Shown here one piece after another: positions 52,331-62,765 of a stretch of DNA of 64,000 nt (position 1 is the first letter of the stretch; the number at the start of each line of letters is the position of its first letter). A program made the translations under genes and the position numbers. The notes beneath the pieces are model-generated. The model had not been told where the DNA came from. It worked only from the letters and a program-made list of their open reading frames with translations, and searched no databases. The stretch spans positions 453,915,311 to 453,979,310 of the forward strand of contig NC_133538.1 in the NCBI RefSeq assembly GCF_048544455.1, in the 5' to 3' direction. The stretch is from Silene latifolia (lineage: Eukaryota; Streptophyta; Magnoliopsida; Caryophyllales; Caryophyllaceae).

Positions 52331-53381
52331 ACCAGCTCCTGCAACATCTAAAACAACAGATTCTTCCTATTTTTTTGCTCCCAGTCTGGGGCGGAGGGGT
52401 TAACACAGAAGTAGTAATAGAGACAGACAATTCAGGAAGCACAAAGTACGATTTCTTTTCAGAAACCGTATTACAAGTCACAGGCCACATGGGGTCCTTT
52501 TTCTTAGCAGGTTGGGCAAAGACAATAGAATGCTTTCCCACCTTGAAAGTCAAGGTTGCTAGACCGACATCTATGACTGCACCAGCAGTGCGCAGAAATG
52601 GCCTACCCAAAATAATGGGAATATGGGCATCCTCAGGCATGTCAAGTACCACGAAGTCGACGGGGAAGAAAAACTTCCCTATTTGGACAGGGATGTCCTC
52701 TAAGACTCCTATTGGCTGGACCGCAGATCGGTCAGCCATCTGTACTGTCATATCTGTCACTGCGAACCTATTCAATTTGAGCTTCCTAGCTAGACTCAAA
52801 GGCATGACGCTTATACTAGCTCCTAAGTCACATAATGCCTTCTCAATAGAGAAGGTACCTATATTGCAAGGAACAGAAAAGCTACCCGGGTCCTCTAGCT
52901 TGTGAGGTGCAGTGTGAGACAAGTAAGAGCATGACTCTTTAGTTAATGCGACAGTATGAACATGTTCGAGTGACTTTTTCTTAGACAAGAGTTGTTTCAT
53001 GAATTTAGTGTAGGCTGGCACTTGATTAACTAACTCAAGGAAGGGTACTTGTACATTCAAGCTACGGATAACTTTTTCAAACTTACTGAAAGATACCTGT
53101 TCCTTTGTCGGCACTATTCTCTCTGGATATGGGGCTGTAAGAAGTACCTTAGCCCTCTCCTCTAAGTTGCGCATGCCGGCATCCGTGGACTTAGGCTGGA
53201 AGTCCACTGCTTTCTCCTTGTTAAAGCTCGAACCCTCCTCAGACCGTCTCAAATGTGAGCCATTAACCGTCATCGGATCGAACTTCGGAATCGGGACGGA
53301 CCCATCAAAGACTGGGTCCGGCCCTAACACTTTCGGAGTTGTCGTGCCCCGAAACAAATGGTCCCTTAAGTTCTCGGGCAT
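52242..53381 (-). pseudogene. Athila protease region
   Basis: The frame contains the gag-protease linker (PYPERIVPTKEQVSFSKFEK, VIRSLNVQVPFLELVNQVPA) and the protease: NIGTFSIEKALCDLGASISV, MPLSLARKLKL, IPIILGRPFLRTAGAVIDV. D-L-G-A with IILGRPFL is the usual Athila retropepsin form. It lies in the same frame as gag and is separated from it by two stops (at about 53430 and 53408) around a TCGATCGA pair. The protease domain itself is unbroken. Confidence 0.85.
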
Positions 53382-53418
53382 CGGAGGACGAACAATCTCG
53401 CTATCTCAGTGATCTTGG

Positions 53419-53517
53419 TCGATCGACCACTATCCTCGATCGATCGACCGAGGTGTACGTTCAGAAGCTGCTGTAACCCGCGTATCAGTCGATCGACCGG
53501 GTGTATCAGTCGATCGA
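53419..53517. repeat. Two TCGATCGA pairs at the gag-protease junction
   Basis: Starts at 53419/53440 and 53489/53510, each 21 bp apart. Read on the minus strand within gag they encode SRSTDTPGRSTDT and RSIDRG; a TAG lies between the members of the first pair. Confidence 0.92.
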
Positions 53518-55095
53518 CTGATATACCTGGTAGACGCCTTTTTCTTTGAATTATTCGTTACAGCTTTCTTTTGACTCGGATCTGCCTCATTCTTTTCAAC
53601 AGCGTCCTCGACCATGGCAGGCCCCTCCAGGGTGGACCCACTCCTTAAAGTGATGGCATTTAGGGTCTCCTTTTGGTCAGTTTGAGTCGGTAGGTGTCCG
53701 GGAGCTCGAGAGGTACTCTTACTAGCCAATTGAGCAATTTGGCTCTCTAGTAGCTTCATCCCGGCCTCTCTTGCTTGGGACTCCTTCAACAACAAGTTCT
53801 TGAACTCAAGAAAATCGAAACCATGGGATTGTTGTTCTTCTGCTGCGGCTTTATAAGGAGGTTTTTGATATTGTTGTTGCTTTTGATGAGGGGGCACATA
53901 GGGTTGCTGCTGCGGAGGTGGAGTTGGATTTAGGACATTCTGGCTACTCCACCTCAGGTTGGGATGAACATTAGGCTCATAGTAGGTGTTTGTCTGCCTA
54001 TAATGTTGAAAGGCAGCACAAGACTCAAAGGGACTAGGACAATTCTTCGAAACGTGTCCCTCAGCTCCGCACCTTTCACAGACGAAAGGACCGTCTGACA
54101 CAGCATTTACTTGGTAAATACCCCCTTTTGAAGCTCCTCCTAGTTCATACTTGTCAAATATCGTAGTGAGAGCTTCAAGTGCAGCTACAGAAGGAGATTC
54201 AGCGCTCCTCCTTTGATTCCCTCTGGAATTCCCATACTCGGCCTTGTGGGTGGCTAGATCATCAATGATCTTCCACCCCTTGGTTTCTCCGAAATTCTCA
54301 AAGAAATCGGCCACCCTTTGGTGTAGCATCCAAAATAGCCCTCGATCGTCATACAGACCCATTATAGAACTGATTGCACAAGCTCCATTTTTCGAACCCA
54401 TGGTGCGGTATGGTTCGCACCAACTTCTTAAAACGGACCCATGCTTCGTGGAAGTTCTCGTCCAGCCCTTGTTTAAAGCTCGTGATTTGAGCTCTAATTG
54501 CATTGGTCTTTGAGGCAGAAAAATATTTCTTGTAGAATGCCAAAGCCAATGAATTCCAATCGGTGATCCCATGAACGGCTCGGTCCGGATCTCTATACCA
54601 CTCCCTTGCAAAGATCACGAAGGGAGAAGATAAACATAGTCTCCTTGATCCGGTCTTGGGTCACGCCGGTTGGTGGGGGTATGGAACAATGATGAGTCAA
54701 TAAATGTCTCCATATGCTTAGCCGCATCTTCATTTGCGCTCCCAATTGGTTTCTCTCAAACATATTAATGTATGAAGGCTTTGGTTCGAACTTCCTGTCA
54801 TCTCCGGTAATTCGAACCCCTTATATAAATTTGCGGTTGTCGGCTCGAATGACTAGCTATACTCGCTTCCTTAGCCATGACTGGAATTTACGGAGAAGTG
54901 ACTGTCTCAAATTGAAGAAGTGAAAACGGGTGAAGAATGTGGATCTTCCTCGAACAGCTCGTTCTCGTAATAGCTTGACAGAGTACTCAGCTCTTCCTCT
55001 GTTGGTAATACCCTTTGTGATCGTCTCAACTCGCGCAAAGATTTCTCTATCTCAGGATTGAATGGTACTAATTCACCACCCTGTGACCTGCGCAT
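53430..55095 (-). pseudogene. Athila gag
   Basis: The N-terminal piece (55095-54907) has a run of charged residues. The central gag core lies in a second frame (54618-54349: ITDWNSLALAFYKKYFSA, ITSFKQGLDENFHEAWVRFK). The C-terminal 393-codon frame (54611-53430) has the CCHC knuckle CERCGAEGHVSKNC, a glutamine/proline-rich stretch and LNAITLRSGSTLEGP, common near the end of Athila gag. At least two frameshifts break the capsid part. Confidence 0.8.
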
Positions 55096-55195
55096 AAGAA
55101 GAAACTACAAAAAGAATATAAGAAAAGTTTAAGGAACAGAAGTCCCTTAAACTAAGAAAGACTAAAAATAAAACAACTAAAATTAGGACTATTGC

Positions 55196-55214
55196 CTCCC
55201 CGGGAACGGCGCCA
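55196..55214 (-). other. Primer binding site (tRNA-Asp type)
   Basis: TGGCGCCGTTCCCGGGGAGG on the minus strand, five bases after the LTR end; the usual Athila site differs by one base. Confidence 0.88.
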
Positions 55215-55219
55215 AAATT

Positions 55220-56731
55220 TGATACCCGTCGTGAGGTGTCAAAAATAAGATTTATAATTTCCAACTACAACTATAGCTAGCGGCGATCGGGTCGAACCAC
55301 GAGAGGCGGGGACGTAAATTCTAGTTGTTTAAATTCAGTCTAAGGTAACAATAAGGTGGGGGGGGTTTGATTGGATTGGTCTATAGCTAATGAGCGATAA
55401 AATAAAGTAAACTAAGCAAATAGATGAAATCAAATATAAAAGGAGGTACTAGGATGGTCGGTTCGTTATAGCTTCGGCGGCAGCATACTAAACATGTCTA
55501 AATCGAACACAAGTGAGGCGGGAAACAAGAGGTCCTCTCGGTCCACTCTTAACAAATAGCATCTTTCGATCTAGCTATAGGTCCCTAATATCACTAATAC
55601 TGACTCTCGTCACGAAAAGTGACTAAGGTCTAAACTCTACTTATCTTTCGATCTCAGCACAGTTTAGTCATCTTAATTGGTGATCTAACAACTTTCCCTA
55701 TCTCTTGATCTAATGGGTCAGTCATAAATTAAGCATCTAACTGGTCGCATGCATTCGATTCGTTAAATACATCATTAAAATCAATTAAAATGAAAGGTAA
55801 CCTCACGTGGTCAGTCGATCGACCGAGTAAGGCAGTCGATCGACTGACACGCGATTCAGTCCAATTTAATACTACGCCGCCTACGCCATAATTCCCCTAC
55901 ATCCTAGCACAAACTATTTAGCTACTCATACTGAAGGTGATAACAACAATAATACTAGGGCATAAAAGTACTGAATTCATAATTAAAGCGGTAGGACAAA
56001 CAATTAACATGCAACAATAAAATGGTCTCGGGAATCTAACTAGCAATTCTATACTAATAACGAAATAGAAGTGAATTGAAATAGAAGCGGAAGAATACCG
56101 AGAATAGCAGAAGAATGATTAAGAACAAGAGCGAAAATTCCAATGCTAACAATATTTCAAACCCTAATAAAACTCAATGTTACTGTCTAAAACTTAATGT
56201 AAAAACTTGATAAAATCCAGATCCTCAAAACTGGTGTTCTAAGTTACGTTATATAGCAAACATACGTAACTTTTATTTCTAAAACCTAAACTCAATAGGC
56301 TTGCGCTTCCTCGGTCTTTTAATTCTCGTCTGGGATAGCAGATTGGTCGATCGACTAAGCATGGCGGTTGATCGACTGATCTTCAGTATACAGTAGCTTC
56401 TGGAACCCGCAGGTTGGTCGATCGACTGATAGCAGTAGTCGATCGACTGCTTGAGCTGCTACTTGACTTCTATAATCTTGTGGATTTGTCTTTTGGGCCT
56501 TGAATTGCGCACCAAGCTCGTTCCTCGGGTGAATACTTCACGTCATATGCAATGCAGGATACTCGGGGACGGATTTAGCTCGATTTCCGCTGGATTCTTC
56601 ACATTTCTGCAATAATGTACAAAAATACGGAAGTAGACGAAAATAGGGAGAAATGTAGCATAAACTATATAAATGAGCTCTGAAATGCGTGTAAAATGGA
56701 ATGTAAAATATCATATAAAAGACACGCATCA
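55220..56731 (-). repeat. 5' LTR of Athila-type element
   Basis: Pairs of TCGATCGA start at 55815/55836, 56347/56368 (second is TTGATCGA) and 56418/56439, each 21 bp apart. The patch 56355-56415 differs from the other LTR. Confidence 0.92.
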
Positions 56732-57169
56732 ATGTAGGGGAAATGCGGGTTTAAAACCCGTCAGGTTTTGACTCTGCTAAGGCCATTGAGGATGTCGTTT
56801 ACAATTAGGCGACATGACCTAGACCATAAGGTAGGTACTAATTTCGGGGGAGACTTGACGTTATCTAGACGACTTTACTTAAAATCGACTCGAGGCTGAA
56901 TCGGAAAGGTCGACTGAAATTTTCGAAAATAGAAATTTTCAAAAAAAGATTCATTTGTTGTTTTATGGACGGTTTTCGAAGAGTAGGGATCTCTGAAAGT
57001 TGATCAGTTGAAGAGTTGTCTTAGGTTTGTTTTCAAAAGATAGTTTGAGTTGAAATTGCGGCGGCTCTGGAAATAAAGTGGTGTTTCCAAAGACGGTTTT
57101 TGAAATTCTGAATCACGGATTAGAAAATCGAGAATCGAAAAGTTTGGAATCGTCATCACAATGGCCATG

Positions 57170-58170
57170 AAAACGGTTAAGTTTGTTTTCAAAGGATTTA
57201 AAATTGGGTTGGAAATTTGGAAACGGTCAGATTTGTTTTCAAATAATTTGAAATTGGATTGAAATTTGAAAACGGTTAAATTGGTTTTCAAAGATTTGAT
57301 TTTGAATTTGAAATTAGAAACCGCTTAGATTTGTTTTCAAAGATTTGAAATTTGATTGAAATCTGAAAACGGTTAAATTTGTTTTCAAAGATTGAGTTTT
57401 GATTTGAAATTTGAAAACGGTTAAATTTGTTCTCAAATGATTTGAGTTTTGATTTGAAATCTGAAAACGGTTAAATTTGTTTTCAAAGATTTGATTTTGA
57501 ATTGAAATGTGAAAACGATTAAATTTGTTTTCAAATGATTTGAAGTTGGATTTGAAATTTGAAAACGGTCAGATTTGTGTTCAAAGATTTGAGTTTGAGT
57601 TGAAATTTGAAAACAGTTAAATTTGTTTTCAAAGAATTTGAAATAGGATTTGAAATTTGAAAACAGTTAAATTAGTTTTCAAAGATTTGATTTTGAATTT
57701 GAATTTGAAAATGGTTAAATTCATTTTCAAATGATTTGATTTGAATTGGAATTTGAAAACGGTTAAATTCGTTTCCAAATGGTTTGATTTTTGATTGGAA
57801 TTTGAAAACGGTTAAATTCGTCTTCAAATGATTTGATTTTTGATTGGAATTTGAAAACGGTTAACTTTGTCTTCAAATGATTTGATTTTTGAATGAAATT
57901 TGAAAGCGGTTAAATTGGCCTCCAAATGATTTGATTTGAATTGGAATTTGAAAACGGTTAAATTCGTTTTCAAATGATTTGATTTTGAATGAAATTTGAA
58001 AACGACTAAATTGGCTTTCAAATGATTTGATTTTTGGTTGGAGTTTGAAAGCGGTTAAATTGACCTTCAAATGATTTGATTTGAATTGGAATTTGAAAAC
58101 GGTTAAATCTGTTTTCAAATGATTTGATTTTGAATGGAATTTGAAAACGGTTAAATTCGTTTTCAAGATT
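57170..58170. repeat. ~50 bp tandem array (GAAAACGGTTAAATT...TTTTCAAATGATTTGA)
   Basis: About twenty imperfect units of 45-57 bp. Minus-strand ORFs with repeated LKTNLTVFKF peptides are translations of this array. It lies between the Athila insertion and the Tat 5' LTR; 56737-57169 has no gene. Confidence 0.92.
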
Positions 58171-58259
58171 TGAAATTGGAAATCGTGAGGATTGAATTCG
58201 TTATTACGACGGGTTAGAAAAGCCAAATTTGATTTTGAAGGCGAGATTTGAAATTTTGG

Positions 58260-58760
58260 AAAGTTGCACGGGTTAAAATCGTCGTTACGACGGTTTGAAA
58301 AACGTTTCTGTTTAAAAATTAATTTTGAATTTTGAAAATTCGAGGGTAGAATTCGTCATTAAGACGGCGTAAAAGGGCGCTTTGAGAATGCAATGGTTGG
58401 CGGCAGACCGAGTTTTGAAACGGCCATTATGACGACGTAAAAGGGGATTTTGAAATGGTTTGTGAAAACCGAGTTTGAAATCGTCATTACAACGGCATGA
58501 AAAAGGTGTAATTGAGATGGTTATAAAAACCGGGTTTTGAAATGGCCATTATAACGGCCTAAAAAGGTGTTTAGAAACGGTTGTGAAAAACCGGGTTTAA
58601 AAATCGTCATTACGACGGCCTAGAAAGGCGTGTTGAAATGGTTGTAGAAAACCGGATTTGAGAATCGTCATTACGACGGTATAAAAAGGCGTGCAACGGT
58701 CGGCGAAAGACCGAGGTTTGAAATGACCATTATAATGGCGCAAAAAGGTGTTTTTGAAAG
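58260..58760. repeat. Array with (C/A)GTCATTACGACGG core
   Basis: Around nine units of ~55-65 bp, each with GTCATTACGACGGC/TTAAAAAGG or CCATTATAACGG variants. The motif AATCGTCATTACGACGG is itself partly palindromic (CGTCATTACGACG). 58761-59200 follows without a gene. Confidence 0.85.
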
Positions 58761-59201
58761 TTTGAAATGACACGGAAGGACTTATGATCATATAGCACAT
58801 AAGCACTCACAGTTTCATTATATTATGCATAATGCTAACACGGGTTTTGGCTTAAAAGGGTGGGTTACACACCAAGCAATCAAACCCCGATTTGCGAGAG
58901 GGATACCAATCCAAACAAAATGTGTAAGGAGGGTGCCTTAGCCTCGTGCTCGAAAGTGATGAAAGCTCTTTGACGAAAGAGAAATGTGTAACGTCAACGG
59001 TATGCTTGACTCAATCGGGATTCGAAACGCGGGGATGAGAAAACTCACGCCGACGAGACGAGCCAATTGGTCGAAAAGGGGTAGGTTGTGGGCCCAGACA
59101 AGGAACCCGACTTATGACCGTAATATCAATTAATGCACTTTAACCACGACCTCGTTCGAGTTTCACCTCTAAGGATCACAAAGACACAAGTGTCCTAGTT
59201 T

Positions 59202-59219
59202 TCCCCAGCGGAGTCGCCA
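59202..59219 (-). other. Primer binding site (tRNA-Arg type)
   Basis: TGGCGACTCCGCTGGGGA on the minus strand, three bases after the LTR end. The complement ends CGGAGTCGCCA, the 3' end expected of plant tRNA-Arg (acceptor strand, discriminator G, CCA). Confidence 0.8.
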
Positions 59220-59222
59220 AAC

Positions 59223-62096
59223 TGTGGACATGGGCCACGTCTCGGTCTGCAGATTTGGGCCGCAAATCGATCCACGGTCACGGGCCACCTGCACGCCAGG
59301 CCAATCTGTGGACATGCAGAGGTCTCTTTGAAAGCCACGCCCGGCGGCGTAAAATGCTTTCGACCGGATCACTTTAGATCGGTCGGTATCGTCTCGGCAA
59401 GGGCCGCGAAACGATTAGAGATGTTCGGAATCGCCACCAAGCATTTGTGGGATGCCTGGAACCCGTTCGAATCCACTTTATACCTCGGTCAAACGAAGCA
59501 CAAAGCAGTTTTTGACATAGGTACTAAAGATAAAGAATCGTCCCCCTTTTAGCATTCTATGCCTAAAATGACTTTCGTATGCCCTGGATAAGGCCATCCA
59601 CTATCCAAAGGTTCCGAGTAAGGGGTCAGGGTACGTATTAGGAAGCCCTTTAATCGGACACTCAATCCCGCCCGCGTTAGCGGCCTCTACTGATCGATCG
59701 TGGTTGTTTAAGTGAAAGAGTTGATAAAACGGTTAAAATGCATGAATGCAGATCCAAAAGTGTTAACCTAACATGTGAGCTTTCTAAGTCGGTTTGTTAA
59801 TCCAAATATCAAGCATAAGATGTCAAGTTGGCTTTATGGTTGATTTGCATGTGAGAACGGAAATTAAACATTCATTTACCAAATTCGGGTTATGATGCTT
59901 AACACGATCCATTTATTGAAAAAGGATGTCAAATGACAAAGTGTACAAACGTAAGCTTGCCAATCTGATCCGTCATGTGTTCGGATTAACCGTAATCGGG
60001 ATCGTCCTAGACAAATGTTAAAAACGAGGCAGAACAGCGCCAGGCATCCCCTTTGGGACGCGAGCCTATTAGCGATAGAAGGGATTCTGCCCTGGTTTTG
60101 AAATGTAGAAAACAGACGGCCTCTTGGGGCGCGAGCCATGAGCCGACCCAAGGGGGCGTCTCCTAGTTTTTGAAAAGGATGTTTAAAACCATATTTGTGA
60201 TTAAATAATTTACAATTATTGTTTGCATGACTCGGAATAATTACTATTATGTTAGTAATATTCGTTGTCGGACTTGCATGTTTGAAAAGCATAGTTTACA
60301 AATAAAAATGTAAAATGTTTGATTTGAACTAATTAGGTTAGGTTCAATTATTTGTAATTAGTCAAGTTAATCATCGTACTCGGATTAAACCGACATGGTA
60401 TAAAGAACCAAGGATGATTATGAATTATGACTAATATATTTGCAAATGTAAACAAATGAGAAAAATGGTAAATAAAAGAAAAGGGTGTTAAAATACCCAT
60501 TAAAATGTGATTAACCAACAATATCATCGGGTCACGGAATAAACCGCCATGGTATAAAGAACCAAGGATGATTATGATTTATGGTTAGGTTTGTTATAGA
60601 AATGGTTTGAAACATTCGAAATGACAAAAACCGTAAAAGGAAAGAAGTAAAAATAAAAGAAAGTGTTGAAGGAAAGACGAACTCAAACACGGATGAGTCT
60701 GACCCGAGACCCACAAGAGGCGTGAGATCCCTTGCATAGCAAGGAGCTTCTATCTCAGTCCAAAACTCGGTTTTGGCTCGTCTAACCTATATTTGAATCG
60801 TGTTATGCATTGTTCATGCTTATAGACTCATAAAAACAGTAAATACATGAAATAAAGGAGTTGTTTACACCCTCAAACCTACGTGTATTGATGTTTGCGA
60901 AGTAGACGACTTTAGAGACAAGTTTTCTCGTAGCGACTACTCACGATCAAGAAGTTTAAAAAGAGTGCCTTAAAAAAGGATTTGGTTTTGAAAATGAGTT
61001 GAAAATATGTTAATTAAAACATGTTGATTGATGTTGAGTTGGTCGAATGGGTCGGTCGAATGCACGACGACGGTACCAAACAATATGTGTAAGGCTTGTG
61101 TTTACGATCGGTAGGTCATAAATACGTGTCGATTTTGTGACTTAGGAAGTCGAGTATAGAAGTTTAAGGGAGAAGGAGGGGGCGGACGCTCGCGTGCTGA
61201 TTATGATGTGTGATGGTGGGTATTTATAGAGAAATGTGGGATGGTAGGCCGGTTGAGTTTGCGTAGAAACTAAGCAGGCACCTGCTTTAGGCGCGAGCCA
61301 CCTTGTGACTCAATAGGGTGTGTTGTCCCTTTCGCAAATTTGGATTTTGCATTTGTTCTAACCAATGTTTTGTTGGTTGTGATTATCGTTTTTTGAACTT
61401 ACTCACTCAATCAAAAAACCTTCCATCCTTTGTTTTGTCCTTTCCACTCACTCGGATCTTTTCCGTTTCATCAATTTTGTTTGTGGTCGTTGAGGTTTGC
61501 TTAGCCGTGTAAGCTTACTCTTGGGTGATATTTGGGGTAGGTATTTTGTGTCTTTGACTCGGGTTTGACCCGTGTGAGTCGGGATTTGAATTTCGAGTCG
61601 GTTTTTGACTCGGTGTCGGTTTTGACTCTAATTAGGGTCATTTTAATGTAAATGACATGATGAAAACATTCATGGCATTATTTTTGACATTCGAGATTTG
61701 GGTTGACTCGGGTTGACTCGAATTGCGGGTTTCTGAGTTGGTTTTGGGTCCAAAGATGGGTTTTAACTCTAAATAGAGTTATTTTAATGGAAATGACATA
61801 TTGAAAACATTCATGACATTATTTTTGACATTCGAGATTTGGGTTGACTCGGGTTGACTCAGGTTAACTCGAGTTGCGGGTTTCTGAGTCGGTTTTGGGT
61901 CCGAAGACAGTTTTAACTCTAAATAGGGTTATTTTAATGCAAATGAAGTTAGAAAACTTTTGAAATAATTTTTCATATTCGAGTAGTGCATTAAACCGTC
62001 TCATGTATAGCCAATCCACGCACCCATATCAAAAACACGTTATAGTCCGATCATCATCGGGTGGTTTTTGGAAGGTGCAGATACTGGGTATCTACA
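59223..62096 (-). repeat. 5' LTR of Tat/Ogre-type element
   Basis: Near-identical to 39138-41922 apart from ~97 bp present only here (61385-61482) and one fewer GTTGACTC unit. Confidence 0.9.
61221..61229 (-). promoter_or_regulatory. TATA box candidate of Tat 5' LTR
   Basis: CTATAAATACCC on the minus strand; conserved in the other LTR. Confidence 0.5.
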
Positions 62097-62345
62097 CTTA
62101 CTTGAGTGTTTCTATTCCAAACAATTACTTTTACTAATATCATTATTAATATTGACATTATTATTTATTATTGTTATTAAGAATATTATTAGTAAAAAAT
62201 TCCTATTTTTTCATTATTGTAATTTATGATTATTCATATATAATTTTATAATTTTTTTCTTATAAATATTAATATTAGTATTATACTATGAATATTATTA
62301 TTATTATAGTTGATAATAACAATAATATTAAATATTATTATGATT

Positions 62346-62500
62346 ATTTCAGTTCAGTTCAGCTCAATTCAGATTTATTCAGTTCAGTTCAGTTAAGCTC
62401 AGCTCAGTTCAGTTCAGTTCAGTTCAGTTCAATTCAATTCAGCTCCATTCAGTTCAGTTCAGCTCTGTTCAATTCAGCTCAGCTCCATTCATTTCAGCTC
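62346..62500. repeat. Pentanucleotide array, right arm (CAGTT/CAGCT)
   Basis: Runs of CAGTTCAGTTCAG with CAGCT and CAATT variants. ORFs made of repeated SSVQF are translations of it. Confidence 0.9.
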
Positions 62501-62524
62501 TAAAAAGCCAGAAAGAACGGAGCC

Positions 62525-62666
62525 TACTAAATGGAAAATTAGGGCGACGGAATTTTCATTACAATTTTACCTCTCATCGCCCTCACTTGACCTCTCTCAC
62601 ACCATTCGGAAACTTCTCTCTCCACCTTCTTCGCAAAATCGCCGTCTTTCGATCTACACAAAAACC
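62525..62666 (+). promoter_or_regulatory. Remaining proximal promoter/5' UTR of succinyl-CoA ligase gene
   Basis: Only 142 bp separate the TIR element from the start codon. They include CT-rich leader sequence (CTCTCTCACACC, CTTCTCTCTCCACC) usual in plant 5' UTRs. No clear TATA box. Transcription must start here or inside the element. Confidence 0.55.
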
Positions 62667-62765
62667 ATGAGAGGATCGCTCAAAACTTTGGCCTCCAAAT
62701 CTCTTTCTTTCGCCGGTAAATGGCAGCAACAACAGCTTCGCCGTCTCAACATTCACGAATATCAG
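62667..62765 (+). CDS. Succinyl-CoA ligase [ADP-forming] beta subunit, mitochondrial, exon 1
   Basis: Thirty-three codons: MRGSLKTLASKSLSFAGKW followed by QQQQLRRLNIHEYQ, then a GT donor (CAG/GTCCTA). It matches the start of plant mitochondrial succinyl-CoA ligase beta, which continues GAELMGKYG. The first ~25 residues are an Arg/Lys/Ser-rich mitochondrial presequence; RRLNIHEYQ begins the ATP-grasp domain. With the alpha subunit the enzyme converts succinyl-CoA to succinate in the TCA cycle with nucleotide triphosphate formation. The start is the first ATG after the CT-rich leader. Exon 2 is not found up to 64000, so intron 1 exceeds 1.2 kb and the gene runs out of the window. The exon shows no damage. 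Confidence 0.9.

Larger units (their letters stand above)
48277..56731 (-). mobile_element. Athila-type element with gag and protease only, minus orientation
   Basis: LTRs 48277-49781 (1505 bp) and 55220-56731 (1512 bp) are nearly identical, bounded TG...CA, and flanked by the exact duplication ATGTA (48272-48276, 56732-56736). On the minus strand the primer site TGGCGCCGTTCCCGGGGA next to the right LTR is the tRNA-Asp type of Athila, and a polypurine tract abuts the left LTR. The interior (5.4 kb) encodes gag and protease, then ~2.2 kb without RT, RNase H or integrase. It must have used polymerase supplied in trans. It inserted into the Tat/Ogre element. Confidence 0.9.
39138..62096 (-). mobile_element. 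Tat/Ogre-type Ty3/gypsy element, non-autonomous, minus orientation
   Basis: Long LTRs (39138-41922, 2785 bp; 59223-62096, 2874 bp) have TG...CA ends and the exact flanking duplication CTTAC (39133-39137, 62097-62101). Orientation comes from a primer site matching a tRNA-Arg 3' end next to the right LTR and a polypurine tract next to the left LTR, both read on the minus strand; tRNA-Arg priming is known for Ogre. Minus-strand ORFs carry a Tat-like gag region, but no protease, RT, RNase H or integrase exists. Several tandem arrays fill the interior, a habit of this clade. It contains the Athila element at 48277-56731. Confidence 0.85.
29807..62123 (+). repeat. Probable solo LTR (~548 bp) split by two insertions
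   Basis: The three pieces are 29807-30281, 39087-39137 and 62102-62123. The joined unit begins TGATGGAGTACG and ends TTCCAAACA (TG...CA), interrupts AT-rich arm DNA, and is flanked by ATTAT on the left and ATTAC on the right (4 of 5 bases). A TATA box candidate (CCTATAAATA, 30041-30050) supports an LTR. No internal region or second LTR is seen. The apparent ORF at 30212-30421 continues in frame across the Copia insertion but resembles no known protein. Confidence 0.5.
29232..62524. mobile_element. TIR element with pentamer arms, host of the 33 kb nest
   Basis: The left end GGCCATGTTCTTTCCGCTTA and the reverse complement of the right end GGCTCCGTTCTTTCTGGCTT are inverted, and TA lies outside both (29230-29231, 62525-62526). 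Just inside each end are pentanucleotide arrays (29260-29420, 62346-62500), then TTA/TTG-rich DNA on both sides (29440-29806, 62124-62340). Without the insertions it would be about 1 kb. The left-right pairing is inferred from shared ends and shared internal layout; no transposase is present. Confidence 0.5.

Noticed and set aside
57824..58226. Minus-strand ORFs with repeated LKTNLTVFKF peptides
   Set aside because: They follow the ~50 bp tandem array; the frame is kept only because some units are multiples of three.
39138..62096. Tat/Ogre element read in plus orientation with an antisense ORF
   Set aside because: The tRNA-Arg primer site beside the right LTR and the polypurine tract beside the left LTR fix the orientation as minus, so the ORFs are sense.
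62288..62503. ORF of repeated SSVQFSS
   Set aside because: Pentanucleotide repeat read in frame.
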